A stretch of DNA of 64,000 nt. Source: JAOZHU01 sp964632845. GTDB lineage: Archaea; Thermoproteota; Bathyarchaeia; Bathyarchaeales; Bathycorpusculaceae. This document shows, piece by piece, positions 7,538 through 15,998 of this stretch. How positions within the stretch are numbered: position 1 is the first letter of the stretch; each line of letters begins with the position of its first letter. A program made the position numbers and the translations under genes. The DNA is taken from the NCBI GenBank assembly GCA_964632845.1, contig CAZWDU010000001.1:62001-126000 (forward strand). Direction: 5' to 3'. Under the pieces are notes generated by a model, which made no database searches, was not told where the DNA came from, and saw only the letters and a program-made list of their open reading frames with translations.

Positions 7538-8473
7538 TTAATGCGTCTCACTTAATTTAAGCTCAAAGAAATGTTCTCTGCCATTGCGCAAGGCAAAGAT
7601 TTTAACTTTGTCCCCGCTTTTCCGTTTGTGTATTTCCTTGACCAAGTCTTCCACTCGCCGAGTTTCCATGCTATCCAGTTCTAGAATGATGTCGCCGTCA
7701 GCCATTCCCGCGTCTTCTGCAGGGCTTCCTTCAGCTATTTTCGTTACGAGAACTCCATGCTCTACGGGCAAACCATAGTACCGCGTTATCTTGCTGGTTA
7801 TGCTTAGTCCTATCACGCCAAGCCACGGTCTTTTGACAATGCCATCAGCAACCATGCCATTAGTACACGCTTTCGCTGAGTTTATTGGAATCGCGAAGCC
7901 TATGCCCTGTGCAAAAGGTATTATCGCTGTGTTTATGGCAACGACTTTGCCTTCCAAATCTACAAGCGGACCACCGCTGTTGCCTGGGTTAATGGCAGCG
8001 TCTGTTTGCACAAGATTCTCTATTAGTCCGCGCTCCGACTCTATTGTTCTGTTCACTGCGCTGATTACTCCTGAAGTCACAGTGGGTCCTCCAACAAGCC
8101 CGAAAGGGTTTCCAATTGCGTAAACTTTTTGTCCTACTTTTAGCTTGTCTGAGTTTCCAAGTTCCGCGGCTTGAAGGTTTTTGTCGTTAACTTTCACGAC
8201 TGCTATGTCGTGGACAGCACAAGACCCTACTATTTTGCCTTTTAAGGCTTCGTTGTTCCAGAGGGTGACGTGAATTTTTTCTGCGCCTCCAACAACATGG
8301 TTGTTTGTGAGAATGAGTCCTTTAGCGTCGATTATTGTGCCTGACCCCATTCCTGCAACTGGGATTGCTTGGTAAAACATGTTGTGCACAAGTTTTATCG
8401 TGCTTATGTTGACTACGCTTTTGCTTGTTTTCTCTATCATTTCTAAAACTTTCTTCTCGTCGTATGCGGACAT
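7538..8473 (-). CDS. HtrA/DegP-like serine protease with PDZ domain, apparently cytoplasmic
   Basis: The protein is a trypsin-fold HtrA protease of 311 residues. The catalytic triad is visible as His59 in TNNHVV, Asp89 in VHDIAVVKV and Ser166 in NPGNSGGPL. A single PDZ domain follows (about residues 215-305), with GVLVTKIAEGSPAEDAGMADGD. The protein starts MSAYDEKKV with no signal peptide or transmembrane segment, so it appears to be cytosolic, unlike most bacterial HtrA proteins. It may degrade or chaperone damaged proteins. The ATG is intact. Confidence 0.9.
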   Translation of the reverse strand: MSAYDEKKVLEMIEKTSKSVVNISTIKLVHNMFYQAIPVAGMGSGTIIDAKGLILTNNHVVGGAEKIHVTLWNNEALKGKIVGSCAVHDIAVVKVNDKNLQAAELGNSDKLKVGQKVYAIGNPFGLVGGPTVTSGVISAVNRTIESERGLIENLVQTDAAINPGNSGGPLVDLEGKVVAINTAIIPFAQGIGFAIPINSAKACTNGMVADGIVKRPWLGVIGLSITSKITRYYGLPVEHGVLVTKIAEGSPAEDAGMADGDIILELDSMETRRVEDLVKEIHKRKSGDKVKIFALRNGREHFFELKLSETH

Positions 8474-8593
8474 TTCTCTTCGCCTTAAAAGGGTGATTTA
8501 ATCAGGCGGTTTTAATAGTTTTTCCATGTTTCGCCGTGTTAGGCTGAACTGTAGAAAGTGTATTTTTTTGATGTTTTTTAATTTGTTTTTGGT

Positions 8594-8610
8594 GAAAACG
8601 TATATAAATA
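8594..8610 (+). promoter_or_regulatory. archaeal promoter (BRE/TATA) of the regulator gene
   Basis: A purine-rich BRE-like GAAAACG is followed directly by TATATAAATA. Initiation would be expected near 8628-8635, leaving a 5' leader of about 100 bases before the ATG at 8732. Confidence 0.6.
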
Positions 8611-8634
8611 TGACGTATGTTATGTATTTTACGA

Positions 8635-8710
8635 CGTGTGCCGTAACGGGGAGTCGCTCAAAACGCATTTTACACCCAGTCTCTCACTCCTTTCCCCGTT
8701 AAGACACACG
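8635..8710. repeat. 18-bp inverted repeat in the leader of the regulator gene
   Basis: The arms CGTGTGCCGTAACGGGGA (8635-8652) and its reverse complement at 8693-8710 match at 16 of 18 positions, with 40 bases between them. It sits at or just after the predicted transcription start. It could be two operator half-sites for autoregulation or a long stem in the leader RNA. Confidence 0.6.
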
Positions 8711-8731
8711 CTCAGAAAGGGGCAGCTGCAC

Positions 8732-9676
8732 ATGAAAGTGGAAGAAACCGTGAAAAACGCGGAAAAACATAACGCCTTGGCAGAACTAATAGCGAAATTG
8801 GATGCAGAATGCAGAACCTGCGCTCCATTAACCCCTCTTGAATGCATAACCCGCTGTAACGTTTGGAAGATGAAAAACGAGCTTAGACAACTGCGGGAAA
8901 CTATGGATAACCCGAACTTCGTAAAAGACCTTTTTAACGTTCTCAAAAACAACACACGCCTGCATGTTCTGAAGACAATAGTTAAGCGCCGTTACTCTGT
9001 GAGCAACCTCCAAGAAGAACTTAAAAAAGCAGGTTACTCACATAGTCAAGAAACTATACATCATGAGTACTTGTATCCGTTATTGGCGGTTGGACTTGCC
9101 GCTGAAGCTCAAGAACAATACTATGCAACAGCCTTCGGCGGTAGACTTAACGAGTTAATAGGCGATTTTTCTGAATTCGCGGATGTTCTGCCTGCGCATT
9201 CCGAGTGTTACGAGGAAGTTCTTCTTGAAGCGTTCTTGTCTGAACCTAAAACCTTTGAGGAAATTACGGCTGTAGTCTCATCCAAAGTTGCGTCGCGCGT
9301 TCTGAAACGATTGAAAACGGCTGGTCTGATAGAAACTCCTGCAGAGAGAGATTACGTGTTTTTCTTCAAGTCAAAACGCAACCCCGCCAAAGAAACTCTC
9401 TCCTCAATTGAAGCGAAAGTTTACGACAACATTTCTGAAGAAGGAATTTCAGCCAAAAAACTTGCCGAGAAAACAAGCATTTCACTGAGACGAACCTACA
9501 AGTACCTGAGGAGCCTGAAAGGCAAGAAACTGGTGTTTACACGGAAAACTCCCAAAACCTACTGCTTAACCGACAAGGGCGAACGAATAGCGTGGCTCTT
9601 AAATGAGGTTAACAAGCTAGTGGAAGAGACGCTGACCTTTTCTATGCAGTTCACCAAGCACAAAGAAAACTCGTAA
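8732..9676 (+). CDS. winged-helix transcriptional regulator with N-terminal cysteine cluster
   Basis: This 314-residue protein looks like an archaeal transcription regulator. Near the N-terminus it has a cysteine cluster (CRTCAPLTPLECITRC, four Cys) that could bind a metal or sense thiol redox state. An ArsR-like winged helix follows (KDLFNVLKNNTRLHVLKTI, about residues 65-160), then a second winged region with SKVASRVLKRLKTAGLIE, and a third with ISAKKLAEKTSISLRRTYKYL ending in YCLTDKGERI. The ATG at 8732 has AGGGG upstream; an upstream GTG at 8636 has no such support. The leader's inverted repeat may be its own operator. The ligand is unknown. Confidence 0.7.
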   Translation: MKVEETVKNAEKHNALAELIAKLDAECRTCAPLTPLECITRCNVWKMKNELRQLRETMDNPNFVKDLFNVLKNNTRLHVLKTIVKRRYSVSNLQEELKKAGYSHSQETIHHEYLYPLLAVGLAAEAQEQYYATAFGGRLNELIGDFSEFADVLPAHSECYEEVLLEAFLSEPKTFEEITAVVSSKVASRVLKRLKTAGLIETPAERDYVFFFKSKRNPAKETLSSIEAKVYDNISEEGISAKKLAEKTSISLRRTYKYLRSLKGKKLVFTRKTPKTYCLTDKGERIAWLLNEVNKLVEETLTFSMQFTKHKENS

Positions 9677-9700
9677 ACCAGTTAAAAGCTAAAGCCGCAT

Positions 9701-10156
9701 CTAAATTTCCTTAAAGTCCTTCCAAGCCTGCTCATTCATAGCCGCTATTATTCTCTTTCGTCCTTCCTCTTTTGACTTCTTGTAAGCATCCCACAATTTT
9801 AATGCCGCGCCGATGATGCCCTCCACATCAATGGATACGCCCATCAAGGAGATTTTACTCTTCGTTGTCGGAGTTAACGCATAAACATACTTGACAAAGC
9901 CTTCGACTTCTTTGGAAATCGGCTCGAATTTTTCGATAACAGGCTTTATGTCTTTCTTGCCTTGGCTTATATACAATTTCAACTGTGCCAACCACCCGTT
10001 ATAGTCAGCTTGCACAGTGTTGTATCTTTTCTCGGTCTCATCATACGCTGGTGAATTGATTTTGTAGCGTTCTTTCACGTAGCTGGCTGCTTTCTCCATT
10101 TGCGTTTTGCCCCTCGCCATCGGACCAATAATTTCGTTCAAATCCTCGCTTGGCAA
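9701..10156 (-). CDS. hypothetical protein, helical
   Basis: This 151-residue protein matches no family I recognise. It is rich in Lys and Glu and probably mostly helical, with one moderately hydrophobic segment (ISLMGVSIDVEGIIGAALKLW, split by charged residues) that is too polar to be a clear membrane helix. The start is TTG with GAGGGA six bases upstream. It is convergent with the regulator gene and lies on the same strand as the ferritin-like gene upstream of it. Confidence 0.55.
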   Translation of the reverse strand: MPSEDLNEIIGPMARGKTQMEKAASYVKERYKINSPAYDETEKRYNTVQADYNGWLAQLKLYISQGKKDIKPVIEKFEPISKEVEGFVKYVYALTPTTKSKISLMGVSIDVEGIIGAALKLWDAYKKSKEEGRKRIIAAMNEQAWKDFKEI

Positions 10157-10238
10157 TTTTTTCCCTCGCTCTTTTTCCGTTTATACTACTCCACTTATAA
10201 GAGTTGCCCGAGAAAGAAACTATGGCGATTTTGCTGTG

Positions 10239-10718
10239 CTACCCGCCTGGTGCACCGTGGAAGGGCACGTTTTCCCATAGGACCTCCCACCAGTCCGCTT
10301 CAGTTATGGTTTCGCCGTGCACAATGATCTCCAGAACCATCTTCAGCATGGCGTGGTGTCTTTTCTCGTCAGTCAATATGGCTTTTAAGAGAAATGCCAC
10401 TTTCTTGTCCCCAATGGTCGGCATAATCTTCTCCAATTTTTTGATAAGGTCAGCTTCCATCTTGATATGCTTCTCCACCAGCGCCCTTTGCTCGTCAAGA
10501 TTCTCCTGCTTCAACGCCTGAGAAACATCAGTTAAAAGCGCAACGGCTGAAGCGTAAAGCTCCGCGTGCTTCACAGAATCCAACGATATCCCTTTTAAAA
10601 CGCCTTTAACTGGCGGGTTCTTGATGTTCACTATGCCCTTGTTTATGGACTGCACTATTTCCTTCTCAATCAATATCTGCTGCTTCATGAATTCAACTAA
10701 CTCTTTTTTTGAGCTCAC
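10239..10718 (-). CDS. ferritin-like (diiron) domain protein
   Basis: The 159-residue protein has the spacing of a ferritin-like four-helix bundle: EIVQSI near residue 20, HAELYASAV in the second helix, VEKHIKMEADLI in the third and DEKRHHAML in the fourth. These Glu and His residues can form a diiron site. It resembles rubrerythrin-like proteins without the rubredoxin tail. A role in iron storage or peroxide and oxygen reduction is likely but not proven. The GTG start has a GGAGG nine bases upstream. Confidence 0.78.
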   Translation of the reverse strand: MSSKKELVEFMKQQILIEKEIVQSINKGIVNIKNPPVKGVLKGISLDSVKHAELYASAVALLTDVSQALKQENLDEQRALVEKHIKMEADLIKKLEKIMPTIGDKKVAFLLKAILTDEKRHHAMLKMVLEIIVHGETITEADWWEVLWENVPFHGAPGG

Positions 10719-10746
10719 GCTTTTTCTCCTCCACTTCTAAACCATG

Positions 10747-11190
10747 CTAAGCTGCGTGCATAAGGCTTTCGGCAACACGTTTCCCAAGACTTCGGCACAT
10801 GTTCAGCGTGTTTTGGTCAGGCGTGTACCTTGCCAGCAACGGCGGCTCGGTAACTTGCATTTCAAACCTGTTCTTCATGATTTCAAGCACAAGCTTCGGG
10901 GCTTCACCGCTCCACCCGTAAGAGCCGAAGGCTGCGCCTACTTTTCCTTTTAGGTTTACGCTCTTCTCTGCTGCTTCCTCAAACAGCCGTTTCGTGTCCA
11001 TTGTCATGTCATGATGGTAGGTTGGCGCTCCCACGAGCACAGCATCAACCTTGCCGAGTTCTTCAGCGTCAACATGATAATTCACTTCTACTTCTACGTT
11101 GGTCGCGCTTTTGGCGCCGTCGGCTACGGCGTTCGCCATTTTTTCAGTATTTCCAGTTCGACTATAATATAATACAAGAATTTTCGGCAC
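10747..11190 (-). CDS. flavodoxin
   Basis: This 147-residue flavodoxin carries FMN in an electron carrier. The phosphate-binding loop is visible as YYSRTGNTEKMA at the N-terminus, the second FMN loop as GAPTYHHDMTMDTK, and the third as GSYGWSGEAPK. It is similar to the flavodoxin domain of flavodiiron proteins such as FprA but lacks the metallo-beta-lactamase part. I start at the GTG giving MPKILVLYYS because AGGTGA lies five bases upstream. It sits beside the ferritin-like gene. Confidence 0.9.
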   Translation of the reverse strand: MPKILVLYYSRTGNTEKMANAVADGAKSATNVEVEVNYHVDAEELGKVDAVLVGAPTYHHDMTMDTKRLFEEAAEKSVNLKGKVGAAFGSYGWSGEAPKLVLEIMKNRFEMQVTEPPLLARYTPDQNTLNMCRSLGKRVAESLMHAA

Positions 11191-11343
11191 AAAACTCACC
11201 TGCCATTAAACCTTTAGAGACAAAGAATATGAACTTTTTGTAAACCAACAGCGCTTTTTAGCTAGCGTCAAATGATGTTGAGTAGTCTCCGAAGAATTCA
11301 TAAACAGCCAGCTAAATTATTTTTGCGCAGGGAGAGTTCGCAA

Positions 11344-12276
11344 ATGGAACAGTGGGATGTCATCATCATCGGCGCAGGTACAGCGGGTTTAGCTGCTGGC
11401 ATTTACGCCGCGCGAAGTGGATTGAAAACCCTGATTATAGACGAGAGGATGGCTGGCGGGACAGCTGCAGACGCACCAAGCGTGGAGAATTACCCTGGCT
11501 TCTCGCAGATTAGCGGCGCTGAATTGGCAGAGAAAATGGTGATGCACTGCAGAAAAACGGGCGCAGCCATCCGCGAACTGGAAGCTGTGACTGGCTTAGA
11601 GCTTAAGGGCGAGAAGAAAATTGTCCACACCGCGAGTTCAACTTATGAAGCTAACGCGCTCATAATTGCCTCAGGCTCTCACTACCGCGAAATCGGCGTC
11701 AAAGGCGAACAGGAACTCCGCGGCAGAGGCGTAAGCTACTGCGGCGTGTGTGATGGACCGTTTTTCAGGAACAAGCGGGTGCTTGTGATTGGCGGCGGAA
11801 ACTCGGCGTTGACAACCGCTTTGTATCTCTCAGGCATAGCCGCCGAAGTTATCGTAGTTCACCGCAGGGACGCGTTTCGAGCTGAAGAAACTCTTGTGAA
11901 AGACGTAGCTTCCAGAAAGAACATCAAAGTCTTGTTGAGCACGGAAATAAGGGAAATCAAAGGCGAAAAAACAGTCAACAAAGTACTGCTGTCAAGCGGC
12001 AAAGCAGGTGAAACGAAGGAGTTGGCGGTTGACGGCGTTTTCGTTCAAGTCGGTGAGGCGCCTAATAGCCAAGTAGCCCGTGAAGCAGGCGTGGATGTTG
12101 ACGTGCACGGCTACATTAAGATTGATTTGTTTCAGCGCACGAACGTCGCGGGTGTTTACGCGGCTGGCGACGTCACTGACCATCCAGTCAAGCAGGTTGG
12201 CACTGCCGTGGGTCAAGGCATCACTGCGGCGCTGGAAGCTTACAGTTACATTCGACAACCGTATTACCGCAAATAG
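11344..12276 (+). CDS. thioredoxin reductase-like flavoprotein
   Basis: This 310-residue low-molecular-weight thioredoxin reductase type protein has an FAD motif GAGTAGLAAGIYAARSG at the N-terminus, a redox-active YCGVCDGPFF, an NAD(P) motif GGGNSALTTALYL followed by VHRRDAFRAEE, and the C-terminal FAD motif GVYAAGDVTD. The HRRxxFR pattern is usually associated with NADPH use. The ATG at 11344 has GGGAGAG upstream; earlier in-frame starts are not supported. It lies before the electron-transfer module at 12.4-15.8 kb, with about 100 bases between. Which thioredoxin or glutaredoxin it serves is not shown. Confidence 0.91.
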   Translation: MEQWDVIIIGAGTAGLAAGIYAARSGLKTLIIDERMAGGTAADAPSVENYPGFSQISGAELAEKMVMHCRKTGAAIRELEAVTGLELKGEKKIVHTASSTYEANALIIASGSHYREIGVKGEQELRGRGVSYCGVCDGPFFRNKRVLVIGGGNSALTTALYLSGIAAEVIVVHRRDAFRAEETLVKDVASRKNIKVLLSTEIREIKGEKTVNKVLLSSGKAGETKELAVDGVFVQVGEAPNSQVAREAGVDVDVHGYIKIDLFQRTNVAGVYAAGDVTDHPVKQVGTAVGQGITAALEAYSYIRQPYYRK

Positions 12277-12384
12277 AGGGGAAAACATTATATCATCCAA
12301 AACCCCTTTTCAAAACTTCATAAGCATAATTAACGTGCTTACAGGCTGAAAGTTCCAGCAAAAATAACGAAAAGAGGTTCAGCA

Positions 12385-13596
12385 ATGAGCGAAACATGTC
12401 TCACTGCAGTTGAAATAAACCAAGACCTATGTAGTCGATGTTGTGTTTGCTATTCTATTTGTCCATATGAAGCCATAAACTACGACGCGGAAGCGGATAA
12501 GGTAGAAATAGACATACAGAAATGCCAAGTCTGCGGTATATGCTACAGCGCTTGCCCCGCCGCCGCGATAAAAATGGCTTACTATGACTATGACAATTTA
12601 ACTGAGTATGTGGATTGTGCACGCAAAAAAACTGATAGCGACACGCTTGTTTTGATGTGCCGTGGAAACTCGCCCTCCACCTGCGAGGTTGAAGAGATTC
12701 TAGCAGACCAAGGCTTGCACATCAAAAACTACATACCACTGCGGCTGCCGTGTTCCGGCAGAGTCCCAACGGACTTCATTTTTAAAACCTTGAATTCAGG
12801 CGTGAAAAACATCGTTTCCATCCAGTGTGAAGATGCGTTCTGCCGTTTCAAGGAAGGCACAAAAATCAACACGCGCCGTTTGCAGCTTAGCAAGAACGTT
12901 CTAGCACAGTTAGGCTTCGACGAAGACGTTTTGAAAGTGGTCAAGTTCTCTAGGAAAGCAGTGTACCACACTGAAGAATGCGTTGGCTGCGACAAATGCG
13001 TATTCATCTGTCCATACGATGCTATAAAAGCGGAACCGTTCTCTACGCCAACCATTGTTTACGAGGACTGCGTAGGCTGCGGCGCTTGTGCTCTAGTTTG
13101 CCCGCATAAAGCCATCGAAGTAAAAGGCTACGAATTCGAGAATGTCCTGCAACGTTACGGTCAAGCCGCAACAAAAATGAAAGCACAAGGCAAAGCTCCC
13201 GCCGTGCTCGTGTTCAGTTGCCAGTGGTCCGAGTTCTCAGCTTTAGATAATCCTGAAAGCGTGTTGAAAGGCAAGAACGCTGTGGTGCTGGAGGTTCCCT
13301 GCTTCAAAGGCATGGACCCAGTTCACGTTGTTAACGCTCTCCAGTGCGGTTTCGACGGCGTCATGGGCGTTGTATGCGCTGCTGACGACTGCAAACTCAG
13401 CGAAGGCAGAGACACCGCTGAACGCAATCTTGACGTGTTGAAAAACGTTTTGAAGAAGATGAATTTGCTTGAACGGTTTGAACTGTTCGAGTTGTCGCCG
13501 AGGTGCGAAGGCGAATTCAAATCAAAGTTTGACTGTTTCTACCAGAAAATCTCAGCGTTACCAAAGTGTGTAGTAGCTGAAGCGGAGGCGAAGTAA
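12385..13596 (+). CDS. four-[4Fe-4S] ferredoxin protein with two MvhD/FlpD-like domains
   Basis: The 403-residue protein repeats a two-part unit. Residues about 10-65 hold a double [4Fe-4S] ferredoxin (CSRCCVCYSIC and CQVCGICYSAC), and about 85-185 an MvhD/FlpD-like domain (VLMCRGNSPSTC, IQCEDAFC). Residues about 198-250 hold a second double ferredoxin (CVGCDKCVFIC and CVGCGACALVC), and 268-390 a second MvhD-like domain (LVFSCQWSEF, VLEVPCFKGMDP, VCAADDCKL). MvhD/FlpD proteins carry a [2Fe-2S] cluster and deliver electrons to heterodisulfide reductase or similar flavoproteins. No hdrA is adjacent; NfnA- and NfnB-like genes follow directly, so it probably links them to ferredoxin or a hydrogenase. 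The architecture looks unusual. Confidence 0.8.
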   Translation: MSETCLTAVEINQDLCSRCCVCYSICPYEAINYDAEADKVEIDIQKCQVCGICYSACPAAAIKMAYYDYDNLTEYVDCARKKTDSDTLVLMCRGNSPSTCEVEEILADQGLHIKNYIPLRLPCSGRVPTDFIFKTLNSGVKNIVSIQCEDAFCRFKEGTKINTRRLQLSKNVLAQLGFDEDVLKVVKFSRKAVYHTEECVGCDKCVFICPYDAIKAEPFSTPTIVYEDCVGCGACALVCPHKAIEVKGYEFENVLQRYGQAATKMKAQGKAPAVLVFSCQWSEFSALDNPESVLKGKNAVVLEVPCFKGMDPVHVVNALQCGFDGVMGVVCAADDCKLSEGRDTAERNLDVLKNVLKKMNLLERFELFELSPRCEGEFKSKFDCFYQKISALPKCVVAEAEAK

Positions 13597-13597
13597 A

Positions 13598-14443
13598 ACG
13601 TACAGAATAGTAACCAAGAAACAACTTGCGCACAAAGAAACCTTGTTTGAGGTTGATGCGCCAGATATTGCCGCGAAAGCCAAAGCTGGTCAATTCATAA
13701 TAGTTGTTCCCAACGAGCACGGCGAACGCATACCGCTAACCATTTGCGGTTACGACACGACAAAGGGCACCGTGTCGTTTGCCTTCCACGAAGTCGGCAA
13801 AACCACAAGGCAGATGGGCTGCTTGAAAGAAGGCGACTGCCTGCTAAACGTCACTGGCCCCTTAGGTAATCCTTCAGAGGTCAAAAAGTTTGGTAAAGTT
13901 CTCTGCGTCGGCGGAAGCATTATGATTGCGCCGACGTTGTTGCAGGTTAAAGCTATGAAGGAAGCGGGAAACCACGTGACCACTGTGCTGGGGTGCAGGT
14001 CCAAAGATTTCTTGTTCATGGAGGACGAAGCTAAAGCGTTAAGCGACAAGGTGTACGTGGCTTCTGACGACGGCACAATCGGCTATAAGGGACTGGATTT
14101 CTTGAAGGATTTGTTGAAGACTGAAAAGGTTGACCGCTGCGTCGTTTTGGGGCCTGTGGTTATGATGCGGGACGTCAGCGAAATTACCAAGCCCTACGGT
14201 ATTCCAACGATTATAACTGTGACGCCTATCATGATTGACGGGATGGGCATGTGCGGTGTGTGCCGCGTCACGGTTGCCGGGAAAATGCAGTTCGGTTGCG
14301 TTGACGGTCCAGAGTTTGATGGGCACCAGGTTGATTTTGAAGAGTTAATTCAGCGTCAACGTTTGATGCTTCCCGAAGAAAGGTTAAGTTCAATGTTATG
14401 GGAAATGCATGGAGAGTGCAAGTGTGGCAGAAACAAAGCCTAA
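13598..14443 (+). CDS. NfnA/SudB-like FAD and [2Fe-2S] subunit; apparent ACG start
   Basis: This subunit resembles the small subunit of NADH-dependent ferredoxin:NADP+ oxidoreductase and sulfide dehydrogenase. It has an FAD-binding barrel (AGQFIIVV, RIPLTICGYD), an NAD-binding fold (VGGSIMIAPTLLQVKAM), and near the C-terminus MCGVCRVTVAGKMQFGCVDG for the [2Fe-2S] cluster. The first ordinary in-frame start is TTG 13643, which would remove the conserved first strand and has no Shine-Dalgarno. Translation from ACG at 13598 gives TYRIVTKKQLAHKETLFEV, matching the usual N-terminus, with GGAGG nine bases upstream. No ATG, GTG or TTG lies further upstream before an in-frame TAG. It follows the preceding stop by one base and overlaps the next gene. 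Confidence 0.8.
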   Translation, partial: TYRIVTKKQLAHKETLFEVDAPDIAAKAKAGQFIIVVPNEHGERIPLTICGYDTTKGTVSFAFHEVGKTTRQMGCLKEGDCLLNVTGPLGNPSEVKKFGKVLCVGGSIMIAPTLLQVKAMKEAGNHVTTVLGCRSKDFLFMEDEAKALSDKVYVASDDGTIGYKGLDFLKDLLKTEKVDRCVVLGPVVMMRDVSEITKPYGIPTIITVTPIMIDGMGMCGVCRVTVAGKMQFGCVDGPEFDGHQVDFEELIQRQRLMLPEERLSSMLWEMHGECKCGRNKA

Positions 14444-15833
14444 ACCGAAACTTAAGAAAGAAGCCGTGGAAATGCCAAAGCAGGAACCGAAGGTTCGCGC
14501 TAAAAACTTTAACGAAGTTGCGTTAGGCTACACTGAAGAGATGGCGCTTGAAGAAGCAAGCCGTTGCCTTCAATGCCCTAAGCCGCAGTGCGTAACCGGC
14601 TGCCCTGTCGAGGTTCCAATTCCCGAGTTCATCAAGTGCATCAGGGAGAAGAAGTACGCTGAAGGCATAGCCACGATAAAGACTAAAAACGCGTTGCCCG
14701 CTGTGTGCGGGCGCGTTTGTCCGCAGGAATCGCAGTGCCAAGCTAAATGTGTTGTCGGAAAGGTTGGTGAACCAATCAGCATCGGGCGTCTAGAGCGTTT
14801 CCTTGCAGATTGGGAGCGTGACCACGGATTCCAACTTCCAGAAAAGGCTAAGCCAACAGGCAAGAAAGTAGCCATTGTCGGCGCAGGTCCAGCTGGTCTG
14901 ACGGCTGCAGCTGACTTGGTTAAGCTTGGTCACGGCGTAACCATTTATGAGGCGTTACATATAGGCGGCGGCGTGCTCAGCTACGGCATTCCCGAGTTCC
15001 GTTTACCCAAAGCCATCGTGAACAACGAAGTTGAGTACATCCGCAAGCTGGGCGCAGACTTACGTTTAGGCAACCTTGTTGGCAGGACGCATACGATTCC
15101 TGAATTGATGAAGGCCGGCACTGATGCTGTGTTCATCGGCAGCGGTGCTGGTTTGCCCCAGTTCACTGGTTGCCCCGGCGAAAACCTCGGCGGCATCTAC
15201 TCAGCCAACGAGTTCCTTATCCGCGTTAACCTGATGAAAGCTTATGCTTTTCCAGAATACGATACGCCGTTGCGTCTTGGCAAGCATGTGGTGGTTATCG
15301 GCGGCGGAAACGTAGCCATGGACTGTGCCCGATGCTCGATGCGGTTGGGTGCTGACGTATGCTTGGTTTACAGGCGTTCACGCGACGAGTTGCCCGCTAG
15401 GCATGAGGAAATTGAGAACGCTGAGGAAGAAGGCTTAGTTTGCAAGTTCCTAGCTGCGCCAGTGGAGTTTTACGGCGACGAGAAGGGCTGGGTTAAAAGC
15501 ATGAAGTGCATCTGCATGGAGCTTTGTGAACCCGACAAGAGCGGCAGACGTGGCGTTAAAAAGATTGAAGGCTCAGAGTTCACTATGGACGTTGACACCG
15601 TAATCATTGCCATTGGGCAGACGCCGAACCCGATTATCCAGCGCACCACCGAAGGCTTAGAGACGAACCCACGGCACGGCACGATAAACGTGGATGAGGT
15701 TGGCAAAACCAGCTTAGATGGCGTTTACGCTGGCGGAGACGTTGCCACAGGCGCCGCAACCGTCATCAGCGCTATGGGTGCGGGAAAGAAAGCTGCCAAA
15801 GCAATGCACGAGTACTTGATGAATAAGAAGTAA
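14424..15833 (+). CDS. NfnB/SudA/GltD-like flavoprotein subunit
   Basis: This 469-residue subunit belongs to the GltD/SudA/NfnB flavoprotein family. The N-terminal iron-sulfur region has CLQCPKPQCVTGCPVEVPIP and a second group CGRVCPQESQCQAKC, giving two [4Fe-4S] sites. An FAD motif follows (VAIVGAGPAGLTAAADLV), then an NAD(P) motif VVIGGGNVAMDCAR, VYRRSRDELPARHEE, and VYAGGDVATGAATVISAMG at the end. The start is GTG 14424 with GGAGAG seven bases upstream. It overlaps the NfnA-like gene by 20 bases, so the pair is coupled. Together they could bifurcate or confurcate electrons between NAD(P)H and ferredoxin, or make glutamate or sulfide products; the reaction is inferred from the pairing. Confidence 0.88.
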   Translation: MAETKPKPKLKKEAVEMPKQEPKVRAKNFNEVALGYTEEMALEEASRCLQCPKPQCVTGCPVEVPIPEFIKCIREKKYAEGIATIKTKNALPAVCGRVCPQESQCQAKCVVGKVGEPISIGRLERFLADWERDHGFQLPEKAKPTGKKVAIVGAGPAGLTAAADLVKLGHGVTIYEALHIGGGVLSYGIPEFRLPKAIVNNEVEYIRKLGADLRLGNLVGRTHTIPELMKAGTDAVFIGSGAGLPQFTGCPGENLGGIYSANEFLIRVNLMKAYAFPEYDTPLRLGKHVVVIGGGNVAMDCARCSMRLGADVCLVYRRSRDELPARHEEIENAEEEGLVCKFLAAPVEFYGDEKGWVKSMKCICMELCEPDKSGRRGVKKIEGSEFTMDVDTVIIAIGQTPNPIIQRTTEGLETNPRHGTINVDEVGKTSLDGVYAGGDVATGAATVISAMGAGKKAAKAMHEYLMNKK

Positions 15834-15873
15834 GCTTGCGGAACTAGCCGCTCAAAAAGTACTACCCCTTCCC

Positions 15874-15882
15874 TTTATATAA
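15874..15882 (+). promoter_or_regulatory. candidate TATA box
   Basis: TTTATATAA follows the end of the Nfn-like operon and precedes the PH-like membrane protein gene by about 120 bases. It is a good archaeal TATA match, but the leader would be long. Confidence 0.4.
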
Positions 15883-15998
15883 CGTTGGAAAGAGTTCTTC
15901 TATAAACTAGCAATCACGCCCTTTACTAGTAGTGTACTAAGGAAAATTAACCAAAAAGCTAATTTTAGGTTTCAAGTTATTTGTTGTTGAGGATCGCA

